Shown: positions 36,661-44,839, counted from the first letter of the stretch. The stretch: DNA of 64,000 nt from Acetobacteraceae bacterium B3987 (GCA_026537415.1 JAFNMF010000001.1:1047066-1111065); one strand, 5' to 3'. The notes: generated from the letters alone by a model not told the origin. Numbers and translations are program-made.

Positions 36661-36943
36661 AGAAAAGTATTTTTCTTACTGATTTATGGTTCCGAGATGA
36701 TGACGTGTAATTCTGGAATGGCCTCCCGATAAGGGTATGGTCTTTCTGCATGGCGGGATTGTAGAGGTATGCTTTATCCACAAAATATTATGGCATTTTA
36801 TGTTTCTGTAACATCTTAAACTCATAATCTCATGTAATGGTATGTTATGGGAGAGGATAGGGTTGTATATGGTATATTTATTATAAAACAGTATGATACA
36901 TGAGGTGAAAATTAATTTTCTCAAGGAATATGCTGTTATTTAA

Positions 36944-36958
36944 CCTATTGACAATAGG
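36944..36958. repeat. inverted repeat CCTATTG-A-CAATAGG
   Basis: Perfect 7-bp arms around one base. The centre contains TTGACA, a consensus -35 hexamer, although no good -10 lies 17 bases on (ATGTAA). It could be an operator over a promoter of mucR. Confidence 0.45.
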
Positions 36959-37062
36959 ATCAGTGACCACATGTAATATCATTATGTTGGAAACATTTCT
37001 GTTTATGTTGGGGAATTTCTTATCTTATCAATAAGTGTTTACTATTACAGAAACGGTTTTTC

Positions 37063-37092
37063 TTGTTGTCTTTCTCTACAATCCGTTATAGG
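37063..37092 (+). promoter_or_regulatory. candidate mucR promoter
   Basis: TTGTTG, 18-base spacer, TATAGG, 35 bases before the mucR ATG. Both boxes are imperfect, so this is tentative. Confidence 0.3.
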
Positions 37093-37126
37093 TCGAACTA
37101 AATTTCTTGGGAGATAGGTTTTTTTT

Positions 37127-37546
37127 ATGTCGTCTGAGACAGAAACACAGGCTCTGCGCCAGCTGACAGCACAGATCGTCACAGCGTATGTGAGCAGTCA
37201 CGATGTCGCTTCCGAGGCTCTGCCCGATTTGGTTCGCTCCGTGCATGGGGCTCTTGCCGATGCAGGTGTGGCCGTTGAGGCTGAGCCAGAAAAGCCGGTA
37301 CCGGCTGTACCCCCTCGTAAGTCGGTCTTCCCCGATTATATCATCTGCCTAGAAGATGGTAAAAAGCTGAAGCTTCTGCGCCGTCATCTTAAGACAGCTT
37401 ATAACATGACCCCTCAGGAATATCGTGAGCGTTGGGGCCTGCCGCCAGAATATCCGATGGTTGCACCGAACTATGCCAATCATCGATCTTCCCTTGCACG
37501 GCGCATTGGGTTGGGCCGTCGTCGTGAGACCAATGACACACCGTAA
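37127..37546 (+). CDS. mucR: MucR/Ros family transcriptional regulator
   Basis: 139-residue zinc-finger regulator typical of alphaproteobacteria, where it silences AT-rich promoters and controls exopolysaccharide, motility or virulence genes. The conserved DNA-binding block starts PDYIICLEDGKKLKLLRRHL and continues with TPQEYRERWGLPPEYPMVAPNYA. Only one of the two zinc Cys is evident (IICLED); the usual CxxC is altered, as in many MucR proteins. The AT-rich leader suggests self-control. fur follows on the same strand after a hairpin. Confidence 0.93.
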   Translation: MSSETETQALRQLTAQIVTAYVSSHDVASEALPDLVRSVHGALADAGVAVEAEPEKPVPAVPPRKSVFPDYIICLEDGKKLKLLRRHLKTAYNMTPQEYRERWGLPPEYPMVAPNYANHRSSLARRIGLGRRRETNDTP

Positions 37547-37555
37547 AATGGTCAG

Positions 37556-37577
37556 CTCCTGCCTTTGAGGGCAGGAG
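37556..37577 (+). terminator. hairpin after mucR
   Basis: CTCCTGCC pairs with GGCAGGAG around a TTTGAG loop, ten bases after the mucR stop. The downstream sequence TAGGTGTATTT is only mildly T-rich. Confidence 0.5.
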
Positions 37578-37614
37578 TAGGTGTATTTAATAAATTGAGG
37601 GAGGTGCGTTTCGC

Positions 37615-37648
37615 ATTATGATGTGGATTGGACAAACCACATCATAAT
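37615..37648. repeat. 12-bp perfect inverted repeat just upstream of fur
   Basis: ATTATGATGTGG and CCACATCATAAT are exact reverse complements separated by ATTGGACAAA. The repeat ends 16 bases before the fur ATG and is not followed by T's on either strand, so it does not look like a terminator. It may be an operator for autoregulation or an RNA hairpin near the ribosome site. Confidence 0.6.
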
Positions 37649-37664
37649 CGGATAGATCATCAAT

Positions 37665-38201
37665 ATGGTGATGAGCACAAAAAAGATGGGGCGCGACGGT
37701 GCTGCGTCCGGGGGGGCGGTAGGTGATTCTCCTATCGCACGTCTCTGCGTTAAGCATGGTCTGAAGATGACTGGGCAGCGGCGAGTGATTGCCCGCGTTC
37801 TTTCTGAAGCGGAAGATCACCCAGATGTGGAGGAGCTGTATCGCAGGGCCTCCGAGCTGGACAGCCGTATTTCTGTTGCCACCGTTTACCGGACGGTTCG
37901 TCTACTGGAAGAAAAAGGGATTCTGGAGCGACGGGATTTCGGCGGGGGGCGTGCCCGCTATGAAGCCAGCGAGAATGGACATCATTATCATTTGATTGAT
38001 ATTGATAGCGGTAATGTTATTGAATTTGAGAATGATGAGCTGGTCGGCCTGCTGGCAAAGATTGCAGCAGAGCTGGGGTTTGACCTCATGTCTCACCGTG
38101 CGGAGCTTTTCGGGCGTCGTACGGCGTCGGACAGGAAGAAAGACACCATCTCTGGGAAGAGTGATGATGGGAGCAAGTCCAGCCCATCAGGCCGGGCATA
38201 G
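37665..38201 (+). CDS. fur: Fur family metal-responsive regulator
   Basis: Iron- or manganese-sensing repressor, 178 residues with an N-terminal Gly/Ala-rich extension and a polar C-terminal tail. The winged helix is seen in HGLKMTGQRRVIARVLSEA and SVATVYRTVRLLEEKG. The metal region reads GHHYHLIDIDSGNVIEF: the HH is kept but the CxxC zinc pair of E. coli Fur is replaced by DxxS, as in alphaproteobacterial Fur/Mur proteins. Starts at ATG 37665 or 37671. olsB follows 17 bases later. Confidence 0.9.
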   Translation: MVMSTKKMGRDGAASGGAVGDSPIARLCVKHGLKMTGQRRVIARVLSEAEDHPDVEELYRRASELDSRISVATVYRTVRLLEEKGILERRDFGGGRARYEASENGHHYHLIDIDSGNVIEFENDELVGLLAKIAAELGFDLMSHRAELFGRRTASDRKKDTISGKSDDGSKSSPSGRA

Positions 38202-38218
38202 GGAGTGACTGATTTCGT

Positions 38219-39160
38219 ATGACCGGGAAGAGGCCGTCAGATATCGCTGGGGATGCATGCATCGCCTCCTCTAATTTAGAAGAACTGGAGAAGGGGGGAT
38301 TTGTCAGCAGCGAGAAAACGCAGCGGCAGATGGATACCCTGGCGACTCTTGCCTTGAATCGTGAAGGTGGTTTTCAGGAACTGCGTGGCGGCAGTCTGGG
38401 TGTGCGTCTTGCCACAACGGAGGAAGAAATCCGTGCGGCGCAGGCTCTGCGCTATCGTGTGTTTTTTGAGGAGATGGGGGCTCATCCCAGTGAGGAAGCT
38501 CTACGGACCCGTCTTGATTCTGACCGGTTTGATGAAATCGCCGATCACCTCTTGGTTGTGGATCATGCTCTTGGCAGTGGCGGTGCTAGTGTGGTGGGGA
38601 CGTATCGTTTGTTGCGTTCCGATTCGTTGGGGCCCGATGGCCGTTTTTATACGGCCGATGAGTATGACATTTCTTGCCTGACTGATTTCTCCGGCCGCCT
38701 TCTGGAGGTTGGACGTTCCTGCGTGGCACGGGACTATCGTGGCCGTGCGGCTATGCAGCTTCTTTGGCGGGGGATTGCCTCTTATATTTTCCTGCATAGG
38801 ATTGATGTGCTTTTCGGTTGTGCCAGCCTGCATGGTACCTCTCCTGATGCCATGAGTGATGAGCTGACGTGGCTTTATCATAATCATCTGGCACCGCCTG
38901 CTCTGCGTGTCCGTGCGTTGCCAGAACGGTACGTTGATATGTGCCGTGTTGACCCCGCTACGCTAGACCGCCGTACGTGCATCAATAAGCTGCCACCGCT
39001 CATTAAGGGATATCTGCGCCTTGGTGGTTATGTCGGGGATGGTGCTGTGGTGGATGAGCAGTTCAATACGACAGATGTGGCCGTACTCGTCAAAAGTGAG
39101 CTTCTGGCGGATAAATATTACCGCCATTATGAGCGTCGTTTGAAGGACGCACTGGATTAG
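38219..39160 (+). CDS. olsB: OlsB-like GNAT acyltransferase (ornithine lipid synthesis)
   Basis: Transfers a 3-hydroxyacyl group from ACP to ornithine to make lyso-ornithine lipid. The 313-residue protein shows the family landmarks AAQALRYRVFFEEMGA, a central block LLEVGRSCVARDYRGRAAMQ, and LFGCASLHGT in the C-terminal half. OlsA, which adds the second acyl chain, is not in the window. Ornithine lipids are phosphorus-free membrane lipids found in acetic acid bacteria and linked with acid tolerance. It sits between fur and lnt. Confidence 0.88.
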   Translation: MTGKRPSDIAGDACIASSNLEELEKGGFVSSEKTQRQMDTLATLALNREGGFQELRGGSLGVRLATTEEEIRAAQALRYRVFFEEMGAHPSEEALRTRLDSDRFDEIADHLLVVDHALGSGGASVVGTYRLLRSDSLGPDGRFYTADEYDISCLTDFSGRLLEVGRSCVARDYRGRAAMQLLWRGIASYIFLHRIDVLFGCASLHGTSPDAMSDELTWLYHNHLAPPALRVRALPERYVDMCRVDPATLDRRTCINKLPPLIKGYLRLGGYVGDGAVVDEQFNTTDVAVLVKSELLADKYYRHYERRLKDALD

Positions 39161-39171
39161 AAGGTTAGATC

Positions 39172-40701
39172 ATGGAGATAAAGGCATTGTGTTCCCTTCC
39201 GCAGCAGGGAGGGTGGCGCAGTGCTTTCTTCATGCTGATTTTAGGCGGACTGGCTGCGCTGTCTCTGCCCCCTCTTTGCTTTGTTCCAATCCTGCCCTTG
39301 GTGTTGGGCATTTTCTATCAGGCCGTCTGTGCAGCCCCTAGCCATCGATCAGCAGCCTTGTGGGGCTTTCTTTTTGGGATGGGGTACTACACGGCGGGTT
39401 TATATTGGCTGACAAATGCAATCCTGACCCGTGTGCATGAGTTCTGGTGGGTAGTGCCTTTCGCCTCTCCCGGTGTTGCTCTGCTCATTGCTCCGCTTAT
39501 CATGATACCGGCTGTCCTGTGTCGTCTTGTTCCAGCAGGTTGGCCACGAGTGATAATGTTCGCTGGAAGCTGGACATTGGCTGATATGGCCCGGGTTTTC
39601 TATTTTTCTGGTTTCCCATGGAATCCTCTGGGCAGTGCGCTGGAAGTACCGGGTTGGTTAGGGGATTGGCTTATTCAGCCAGCGTCCTTGATTGGTGTTG
39701 ATGGGCTGACACTGATGCTGGTTTTGGCATCGTTAGCGCTTTGGCAGGGGCGGCGGGCCGTATTGGCTGTTGGTGTTTGTGCGGCTCTTTGGTGTGGTTG
39801 GGGGGCATGGCGTGCCGAGCATGAGGCCGTGTTGCCGGGGCATATCAATCCGATTGCTGTGATTGTTCAAGGGAATGTTACGGAAAATGAAGTGCTGGAG
39901 CGGGACAGTGCCGTGTCTCAGTTCCGGTCTTACCTTGAGCTGACAGCGCAGGGTGTAGAGCAGGCGCAACATCTGTTGCCGGGTCGTTCGGCTGTCGTCA
40001 TCTGGCCAGAATCGGCTTTTCCCGGTCTGCTAGATGAGGAAGGGGAGGCTCGTCGGATGATTGCTGATGCAGCGGCTGGTGCCCCGGTACTGCTTGGGTC
40101 AGACAGGCGGGCTGATGGTGTAGGTCGCTGGTATAATAGTTTGATGGCGTTGGCACCGGACGGCCACATAGAGGCTATTTATGATAAAAGTCGCTTGGTT
40201 CCGTTTGGAGAATATGACCCGTGGATAGTGCCATTCCATCTGCTTCCGGCAGAGGTGGTGCCGGGGCCGGGCCTCCAAACATGGAATCTGCCACAGGTTG
40301 GTCGTGTCGGCCCTATGGTGTGTTACGAGATTGTTTTTTCCGGTCGTGTTGTGGCTCCGGGGCAACGGCCTGACTGGCTTTTGACGATTTCAAACGATGC
40401 TTGGTACGGCAATAGTGCTGGGCCACGTCAGCATTTGGCTACGGGGCGTTTGCGGGCGGTGGAAGAGGGATTGCCCGTTGTTTTTGCCAATAATCGTGGC
40501 GTATCTGCCATTTATGATGCCCGAGGTAGAGAGATAGGGCGGACACAATGGGGTAAGGAGCAGGTGCTTGTTCGCCCGCTTCCCGGACCGGAGGCAGCGA
40601 CTCTATTCGCCATGATAGGGCGTTGGATACCGTGCTTGATGTCCGTTTTATTGGTGGGGGCAGCTCTCGTTAGGCGGTGGCGATTCGGGGCATGTACATA
40701 G
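39172..40701 (+). CDS. lnt: apolipoprotein N-acyltransferase
   Basis: Adds the third acyl chain to the N-terminal Cys of lipoproteins in the inner membrane. 509 residues: N-terminal six-helix membrane part (about 1-205) followed by a nitrilase-like domain. The catalytic triad is visible as Glu in VIWPESAFPG (about 280), Lys in IYDKSRLVPFGEYDP (about 340) and Cys in GPMVCYEIVFSG (about 384). A last helix lies at about 480-500. With lspA in this window it gives two of the three lipoprotein maturation enzymes. Confidence 0.96.
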   Translation: MEIKALCSLPQQGGWRSAFFMLILGGLAALSLPPLCFVPILPLVLGIFYQAVCAAPSHRSAALWGFLFGMGYYTAGLYWLTNAILTRVHEFWWVVPFASPGVALLIAPLIMIPAVLCRLVPAGWPRVIMFAGSWTLADMARVFYFSGFPWNPLGSALEVPGWLGDWLIQPASLIGVDGLTLMLVLASLALWQGRRAVLAVGVCAALWCGWGAWRAEHEAVLPGHINPIAVIVQGNVTENEVLERDSAVSQFRSYLELTAQGVEQAQHLLPGRSAVVIWPESAFPGLLDEEGEARRMIADAAAGAPVLLGSDRRADGVGRWYNSLMALAPDGHIEAIYDKSRLVPFGEYDPWIVPFHLLPAEVVPGPGLQTWNLPQVGRVGPMVCYEIVFSGRVVAPGQRPDWLLTISNDAWYGNSAGPRQHLATGRLRAVEEGLPVVFANNRGVSAIYDARGREIGRTQWGKEQVLVRPLPGPEAATLFAMIGRWIPCLMSVLLVGAALVRRWRFGACT

Positions 40702-40799
40702 GAACAGCCTTAATGTCATTGAAAACATAATTTATTGTTAACCACTATGGATGAATAGTAGAACTTTTTGAGCTGTTTTTATTTGAAGGTGTGGGATTG

Positions 40800-41264
40800 A
40801 TGACAGAGCGGGCGTCGTTTGTCGATGCACATGTAGGCAGACGTATTCGACTTCTTCGGGGGTTGAGAAAATATTCACAGGAGAAACTGGCCAAGGCACT
40901 TGGAATCACTTTCCAGCAAGTGCAGAAATACGAACGCGGAGCAAACCGTGTCGGTGCTGGGCGGTTGTATGAACTGGCTCAGATCTTGGAAGTGCCAGTC
41001 GGTTTCTTTTTTGATGAGTTGGAGGGCTTTGGTAGTCCAGATTTCAGGATGGGGAGATTGTGTGAAGAGCAGGCCCCATTCCAGAAGACGAAGAGCAATG
41101 AAAAGAAGGAGAGTGGAGCAGCCGATAAAAAAGATGGTGGGATTGAATTATTGATGCTGCCGGAAACGCTGGAGCTGGCTCGTGCGTATTACAGCATTAG
41201 TGATGAGAAGATTCGTCAGCAGCTTATGAATTTCATTCGGGATGTGGCAGAGCGTTCTTCCTAA
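40800..41264 (+). CDS. XRE-family helix-turn-helix regulator
   Basis: 154-residue regulator. The HTH_3 domain is VGRRIRLLRGLRKYSQEKLA followed by LGITFQQVQKYERGANRV, residues about 12-65. The C-terminal half is polar and Lys/Glu-rich, ending with a helix (LARAYYSISDEKIRQQLMNF). This architecture is common in alphaproteobacteria (members near cell-cycle or stationary-phase genes) but the target is unknown. The ATG at 40800 is preferred to the GTG at 40791. Confidence 0.85.
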   Translation: MTERASFVDAHVGRRIRLLRGLRKYSQEKLAKALGITFQQVQKYERGANRVGAGRLYELAQILEVPVGFFFDELEGFGSPDFRMGRLCEEQAPFQKTKSNEKKESGAADKKDGGIELLMLPETLELARAYYSISDEKIRQQLMNFIRDVAERSS

Positions 41265-41284
41265 CCTTGGTTGGCGAGGAAATT

Positions 41285-41962
41285 TTATTCTCGCCGCAAG
41301 ATTGTATCATTCAGAAAAGAGCTGAACTGTCCGGCTTTGTAAGCGTTGCGTAGTGCTTCTTCATCGTACTCCTGTCTTACCCAGTCTAGAAATGAAAGAC
41401 GCCCTTCTGCTGTTTTCTGGTAGAGTTGAAAAAAGGCGTCCAAAATTCCTGTACGGGATCGGCGAAAATGCAAAAAACGCCAGTGCAGGTGTTTCAGGGC
41501 TTCTTCGGCCGTGCCGCCTTCAAAAAGAACAACGAGGCCACTAGCCAAACCAGCTCTATCCGCACCGGATTTGCAATGCAGCAGAAGAGGGAAGCGGGCT
41601 TGGGTATAAAGTTGATGAAAGCGGAGAATACGGTCTTTATGGGGCGCATTTCGGCTTTCAAAAGCCATGTCGAGATAGGGTAGACTCAGCTTCTGGCAGG
41701 CTTCACGTCCTAGAGCATCGGCTCCACATTGCCGGTGCCCACGCAGATTGATGACCATGACCAGCCCTAGCGTCTGACGCCAACGGCGTAGGCGGGCTGG
41801 TGTGGGATGATTGCTGCGCCAGACACGTTCCGGTACGACAGGGGCTAGATTCGTCCAGACCAGCCGGAAGATGGCGTGGTCAACAAACAGGCTGTCATGC
41901 CATGCACGAAGCCGCTGAAGGGGAGAAGAAAGGGTGCCTTTGAACATGCCCGTTCTTTTCAT
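41285..41962 (-). CDS. tyrosine/dual-specificity phosphatase family protein
   Basis: 225-residue cytoplasmic phosphatase. The CX5R active-site loop is LLLHCKSGADRAGLA near residue 129, preceded by an Arg/Asp region WRSNHPTPARLRRWRQTLG that resembles the N-terminal part of bacterial DSP-like proteins such as PF22785-type tyrosine phosphatases. It lies convergent to the XRE gene and divergent from a lipoprotein gene. Substrate unknown; some relatives act on inositol phosphates or lipid phosphates. Confidence 0.82.
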   Translation of the reverse strand: MKRTGMFKGTLSSPLQRLRAWHDSLFVDHAIFRLVWTNLAPVVPERVWRSNHPTPARLRRWRQTLGLVMVINLRGHRQCGADALGREACQKLSLPYLDMAFESRNAPHKDRILRFHQLYTQARFPLLLHCKSGADRAGLASGLVVLFEGGTAEEALKHLHWRFLHFRRSRTGILDAFFQLYQKTAEGRLSFLDWVRQEYDEEALRNAYKAGQFSSFLNDTILRRE

Positions 41963-42010
41963 GGCTGCGGGCCTTCGTCAATCGGGCAGAAGTGCTATAG
42001 GGTGGAGGTC

Positions 42011-42385
42011 ATGAGGCTGCTCTTTCCCCCTGTCCTGTCTGTTTGTTCGGCCTTTCGGGCCTTTTCGGCCTGTCTGTTGGGCTGTGTAGTTCTGGCGGGC
42101 TGTGCAGCGGAAGAGGATGATGCGCCCGCACGTCATTTGCCCAAAGCAGATATGACAGAGGCTTATCCCAAAAAACCTTTTCGGGAGCTGCATCATCCCA
42201 TGCCGCCTTATTCGGGGGGAATGGTACCGATGGTGCAGTCCATTCAGCCAACGCCGGATGAAATCTCTGGTCGCACTGTCCATACGCTGGAGGGTAGCAA
42301 CGGCGGGGGTGATGACTTGCCTCATTTCCCTGCGCAGACACATACCGAAGCTTCCTACGGGGCCTCCCCGGCCCAGCAGAAATAG
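42011..42385 (+). CDS. small lipoprotein of unknown function
   Basis: 124-residue product from the ATG at 42011, which is preceded by GGTGGAGG. The open frame extends upstream into the divergent phosphatase gene but that part is not coding. A signal peptide with lipobox VVLAGC is followed by a short mature protein rich in Pro, His and Asp with no recognised domain. Conserved only, as far as I can judge, in close relatives. Confidence 0.65.
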   Translation: MRLLFPPVLSVCSAFRAFSACLLGCVVLAGCAAEEDDAPARHLPKADMTEAYPKKPFRELHHPMPPYSGGMVPMVQSIQPTPDEISGRTVHTLEGSNGGGDDLPHFPAQTHTEASYGASPAQQK

Positions 42386-42429
42386 AGGACGAGCTGTTCG
42401 GTAGGAGGCGAGGTACGGTGGAAGATACT

Positions 42430-42612
42430 TTAGCCTTCCAGCGTTACGGCCTGCTCTGGCAGCATGACGGGAATACCATCACGCACGGGGAAGGCCAGTC
42501 CAGCTTCGGGGCTGATGATGCTGTTGCTGGCCGGGTCGTAATGGACAGGCCCTTTTGTAACGGGGCAGACAAGGCGGGCTAGAAGTTCAGGGGAGGGAGC
42601 CGGGTTGGTCAT
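42430..42612 (-). CDS. Trm112 family protein
   Basis: 60-residue protein with the Trm112 fold: [35 protein letters not shown]. Only one Cys of the zinc ribbon (CPVTKG) is kept, as in many bacterial members. In bacteria its role is unclear; it may help a methyltransferase fold. It is the last gene of the cnoX, Lon-N, Trm112 group, an arrangement frequent in alphaproteobacteria. Confidence 0.88.
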   Translation of the reverse strand: MTNPAPSPELLARLVCPVTKGPVHYDPASNSIISPEAGLAFPVRDGIPVMLPEQAVTLEG

Positions 42613-42720
42613 GATGGTCTTTCCATACGGGCTGTTACAGTGGAAGAAAGCATAAAACGCCTAGAGGTAGGGGGCTAGCCTTATCAAGGGGCCTCCCTCA
42701 GGAACAGTTTGTCAGGTGTG

Positions 42721-43398
42721 CTAGCGGGATAGTTCATCCAGCAGCAAGCTGGCTCGTTCTGTCAGGTCCGGGCACTCCAGAAGCTTCTGTTTTACACTGG
42801 GGGAGAATGGCAGGAGCATGGTCAACATCGATAGTAATGTGTCGTCATCAAGTTTTTTCAGATTGTTCCAGTTGATGGGAATGGCGTGACGTTCGCCATA
42901 ATATTGGAGAACTGTGGCAAAGTCCTTGCGGTCAAGGTTAAGGGAGGGACTTTCCAACAGGTCGTGAGAGAAGGGCATGGTATTGATGCGCCCTTCCCGC
43001 CAGCCCCGGTCTGTCAGTTTGTCTTGTAGCAGGCGGAAGCGGCAGACCCCTGTCAGGGTGATGAAAAATTGCCCGCTTTCTTGTTCCATAAAGGAGGTAA
43101 CCCGTCCAAGGGTTCCGACAAATTCTAGCGGGGGCTGCATGTCGCCATAGCCGGCATCTTCGGAGGGCTGGATGATGCCAATGAGGCGGTGCTGGGCGAG
43201 ACAATCCTCCAGAAGGGTCAGGTAGCGGGGCTCAAAGATGGTCAGGGGCAGTTGCCCCTGTGGCAGAAGGATTGTTCCCGCTAGTGGCAACAGACCGATA
43301 CGAGGCGGGAGGTCCGCCAGTGTCATATCTGTTAGGGCAGGGATGCGGCGTCTGGCGGCGGAGAGTGTGTCGCGGGCGGTGTTATGTGTATCAGGCAC
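42721..43398 (-). CDS. Lon N-terminal (substrate-binding) domain protein
   Basis: 225-residue protein made only of the Lon LAN domain, without the ATPase or protease parts. Recognised by IGLLPLAGTILLPQGQLPLTIFEPRY and continuing with the fold to GVCRFRLLQ. Such proteins are conserved beside thioredoxin-like cnoX and Trm112 in alphaproteobacteria; function not established, possibly substrate recognition. The protein ends with a helical region LDDDTLLSMLTMLLPFSPSV also typical of the family. Confidence 0.9.
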   Translation of the reverse strand: MPDTHNTARDTLSAARRRIPALTDMTLADLPPRIGLLPLAGTILLPQGQLPLTIFEPRYLTLLEDCLAQHRLIGIIQPSEDAGYGDMQPPLEFVGTLGRVTSFMEQESGQFFITLTGVCRFRLLQDKLTDRGWREGRINTMPFSHDLLESPSLNLDRKDFATVLQYYGERHAIPINWNNLKKLDDDTLLSMLTMLLPFSPSVKQKLLECPDLTERASLLLDELSR

Positions 43399-43484
43399 GG
43401 GGTATGTCCTCCAGCAGGGCGGGCAGGGACCGCATCATGGATGGACCATTTCCCTGCATATGGTCGTTTGTTACGGCTGAACAG

Positions 43485-44408
43485 TCACGAGAAAAGGAGA
43501 GAGGACAGTTTGCGGCGAGCCGCCAGTGTGTCGGGGTCCGTCATGCCCCAGGCTTCAAAGAATTTTAGGAGTTCGGTTTTAGCAGCTTGTCCGGTGGCTC
43601 CCTCCTTGTCTCCAGCGATGATGGTTAGGAGCAGTTCCGCCGCATCTGCCCGCTGCCCAGTGCCGTTCAGAGCTTTGGCGAGTTCTGTTTTTAGTTCTGC
43701 GTTATCGGGAGACTGAGCCAGCTTCTGGCGGATTTCATCAATCTTTCCAGCGTATTCCTGCCCTTCTTGGTAGAGTTTCAGGCTGTCTAGGGCACTGATA
43801 ATCAGAGGATCGCTCGTGATGCCTTCGGGAATCTGAGAGGCGGCCTCTTCTGCGCCGTCCATGTCATTCATAGCGATCATGCAGCGGATTAGTCCGGCCC
43901 AGCCTGCGGCATTTTCAGGCTCATTTTCTAGAACTCCAGCGTAGAGGTTGATGGCCTCAGCTAGTTCTCCTGCCTGCAATGCAGAATCGGCACTTTTGAG
44001 CTGCTCTGCAACTGGCATGGCCTGCCCGCTATCCTTCAGGAGTTGTTCGATAAAGCTTTTGATTTTGTTTTCTGGCTGGAGCCCCTGAAATAGGTCACAG
44101 ACTTGTCCTTGCCAGAAGGCAACCACCGTAGGAGTGGATTGCAGGGGTAACCCCATTTGAAGGAGCTGGGCTACCAGAGATCGGTTGGCTGCTACGTCCA
44201 GTCGTGTCAGCTTCACCCGTCCCTCTGTGGCACGGACGGCTTTGTCTAGAACAGGGGCTAGCTGCTGGCATGTCGCTGAAGACGGTGACCAGAACTCTAC
44301 CAGCACCGGCACGGTCTTGCTGGCCTCGACAACCAGTTTCATGAAGCTGGACTTATCTACCTCTTGTGCAGGTGATGTCCTGTTGGAGGAGAAAAGAGCG
44401 TCTGTCAT
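43485..44408 (-). CDS. cnoX: CnoX-type thioredoxin-TPR chaperedoxin
   Basis: 307 residues with an N-terminal thioredoxin fold and C-terminal TPR-like helices. The active-site position reads SSATCQQL, that is S-A-T-C (44-47) in place of CGPC; E. coli CnoX also has SxxC, so the change supports the CnoX assignment and argues against a disulfide reductase. TPR region DSALQAGELAEAINLYAGVL and LKTELAKALNGTGQRADAAE follow. CnoX protects proteins from oxidative unfolding and hands clients to GroEL and DnaK. Confidence 0.88.
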   Translation of the reverse strand: MTDALFSSNRTSPAQEVDKSSFMKLVVEASKTVPVLVEFWSPSSATCQQLAPVLDKAVRATEGRVKLTRLDVAANRSLVAQLLQMGLPLQSTPTVVAFWQGQVCDLFQGLQPENKIKSFIEQLLKDSGQAMPVAEQLKSADSALQAGELAEAINLYAGVLENEPENAAGWAGLIRCMIAMNDMDGAEEAASQIPEGITSDPLIISALDSLKLYQEGQEYAGKIDEIRQKLAQSPDNAELKTELAKALNGTGQRADAAELLLTIIAGDKEGATGQAAKTELLKFFEAWGMTDPDTLAARRKLSSLLFS

Positions 44409-44566
44409 GGTTGGAGAACCTTTAGCGGCTGGAGAGTAAGAAGGCTGTGCGGTGTTGTGTTACCGCTCTTTCAGTCAAGATTGTTCCGTTATCCAGCAGT
44501 GGCAAGGGGGTTGATGGAAAGAGCTGTAGAACCTTCAAAAAAGGAAAATAAAATGCGGAAGAGGGA

Positions 44567-44595
44567 TTGCATCAGAATCAGCTTTGGGGCATAAG
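44567..44595 (+). promoter_or_regulatory. promoter of the tandem tRNA-Gly genes
   Basis: TTGCAT, exactly 17 bases, CATAAG, ending 17 bases before the first tRNA-Gly. The placement and spacing fit a tRNA promoter. Confidence 0.6.
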
Positions 44596-44612
44596 CCTCC
44601 CACCGACAGCAT

Positions 44613-44687
44613 GCGGGCGTAGCTCAGGGGTAGAGCACAACCTTGCCAAGGTTGGGGTCGTGGGTTCGAATCCCATCGCCCGCTCCA
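44613..44687 (+). tRNA. tRNA-Gly (anticodon GCC), copy 1
   Basis: 75 bases including an encoded CCA. Acceptor GCGGGCG/CGCCCGC, anticodon loop TTGCCAA with GCC at the centre, T arm GTGGGTTCGAATCCCAT. It is identical to the next tRNA. Confidence 0.97.
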
Positions 44688-44718
44688 GAATCTGGAGAGC
44701 TGCTGGTGAAAATGTGAT

Positions 44719-44793
44719 GCGGGCGTAGCTCAGGGGTAGAGCACAACCTTGCCAAGGTTGGGGTCGTGGGTTCGAATCCCATCGCCCGCTCCA
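44719..44793 (+). tRNA. tRNA-Gly (anticodon GCC), copy 2
   Basis: Exact 75-base copy of the preceding tRNA, separated by 31 bases. Both encode CCA and are followed by one terminator, so they are probably a single transcript. Confidence 0.97.
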
Positions 44794-44807
44794 GATTGAC
44801 GGAAGAG

Positions 44808-44839
44808 CCACTTTGTTAGTTGAGCAGAGTGGTTTTTTT
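44808..44839 (+). terminator. intrinsic terminator after the tRNA-Gly pair
   Basis: CCACTTTG pairs with CAGAGTGG (one G-T pair) and is followed by seven T's. Confidence 0.75.

Larger units (their letters stand above)
36661..37126. other. 466-base AT-rich intergenic region before mucR
   Basis: No convincing gene on either strand; the short frames seen lack ribosome sites and have unlike codon use. The base composition is clearly more AT-rich than the neighbours, with many TA steps, poly-T and poly-A tracts. It contains a perfect inverted repeat at 36944-36958, a CTTATCAATAAG palindrome near 37024 and a candidate promoter close to mucR. AT-rich DNA is what MucR/Ros proteins bind, so autoregulation is a fair inference. 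Confidence 0.6.

Noticed and set aside
36676-36924. 82-codon minus frame in the AT-rich gap
   Set aside because: Codon use unlike any neighbour, no ribosome site, sequence looks like translated AT-rich spacer.
44613-44793. Direct repeat possibly marking a mobile element or att site
   Set aside because: The repeat is simply two complete tRNA-Gly genes; no integrase or foreign DNA lies nearby.
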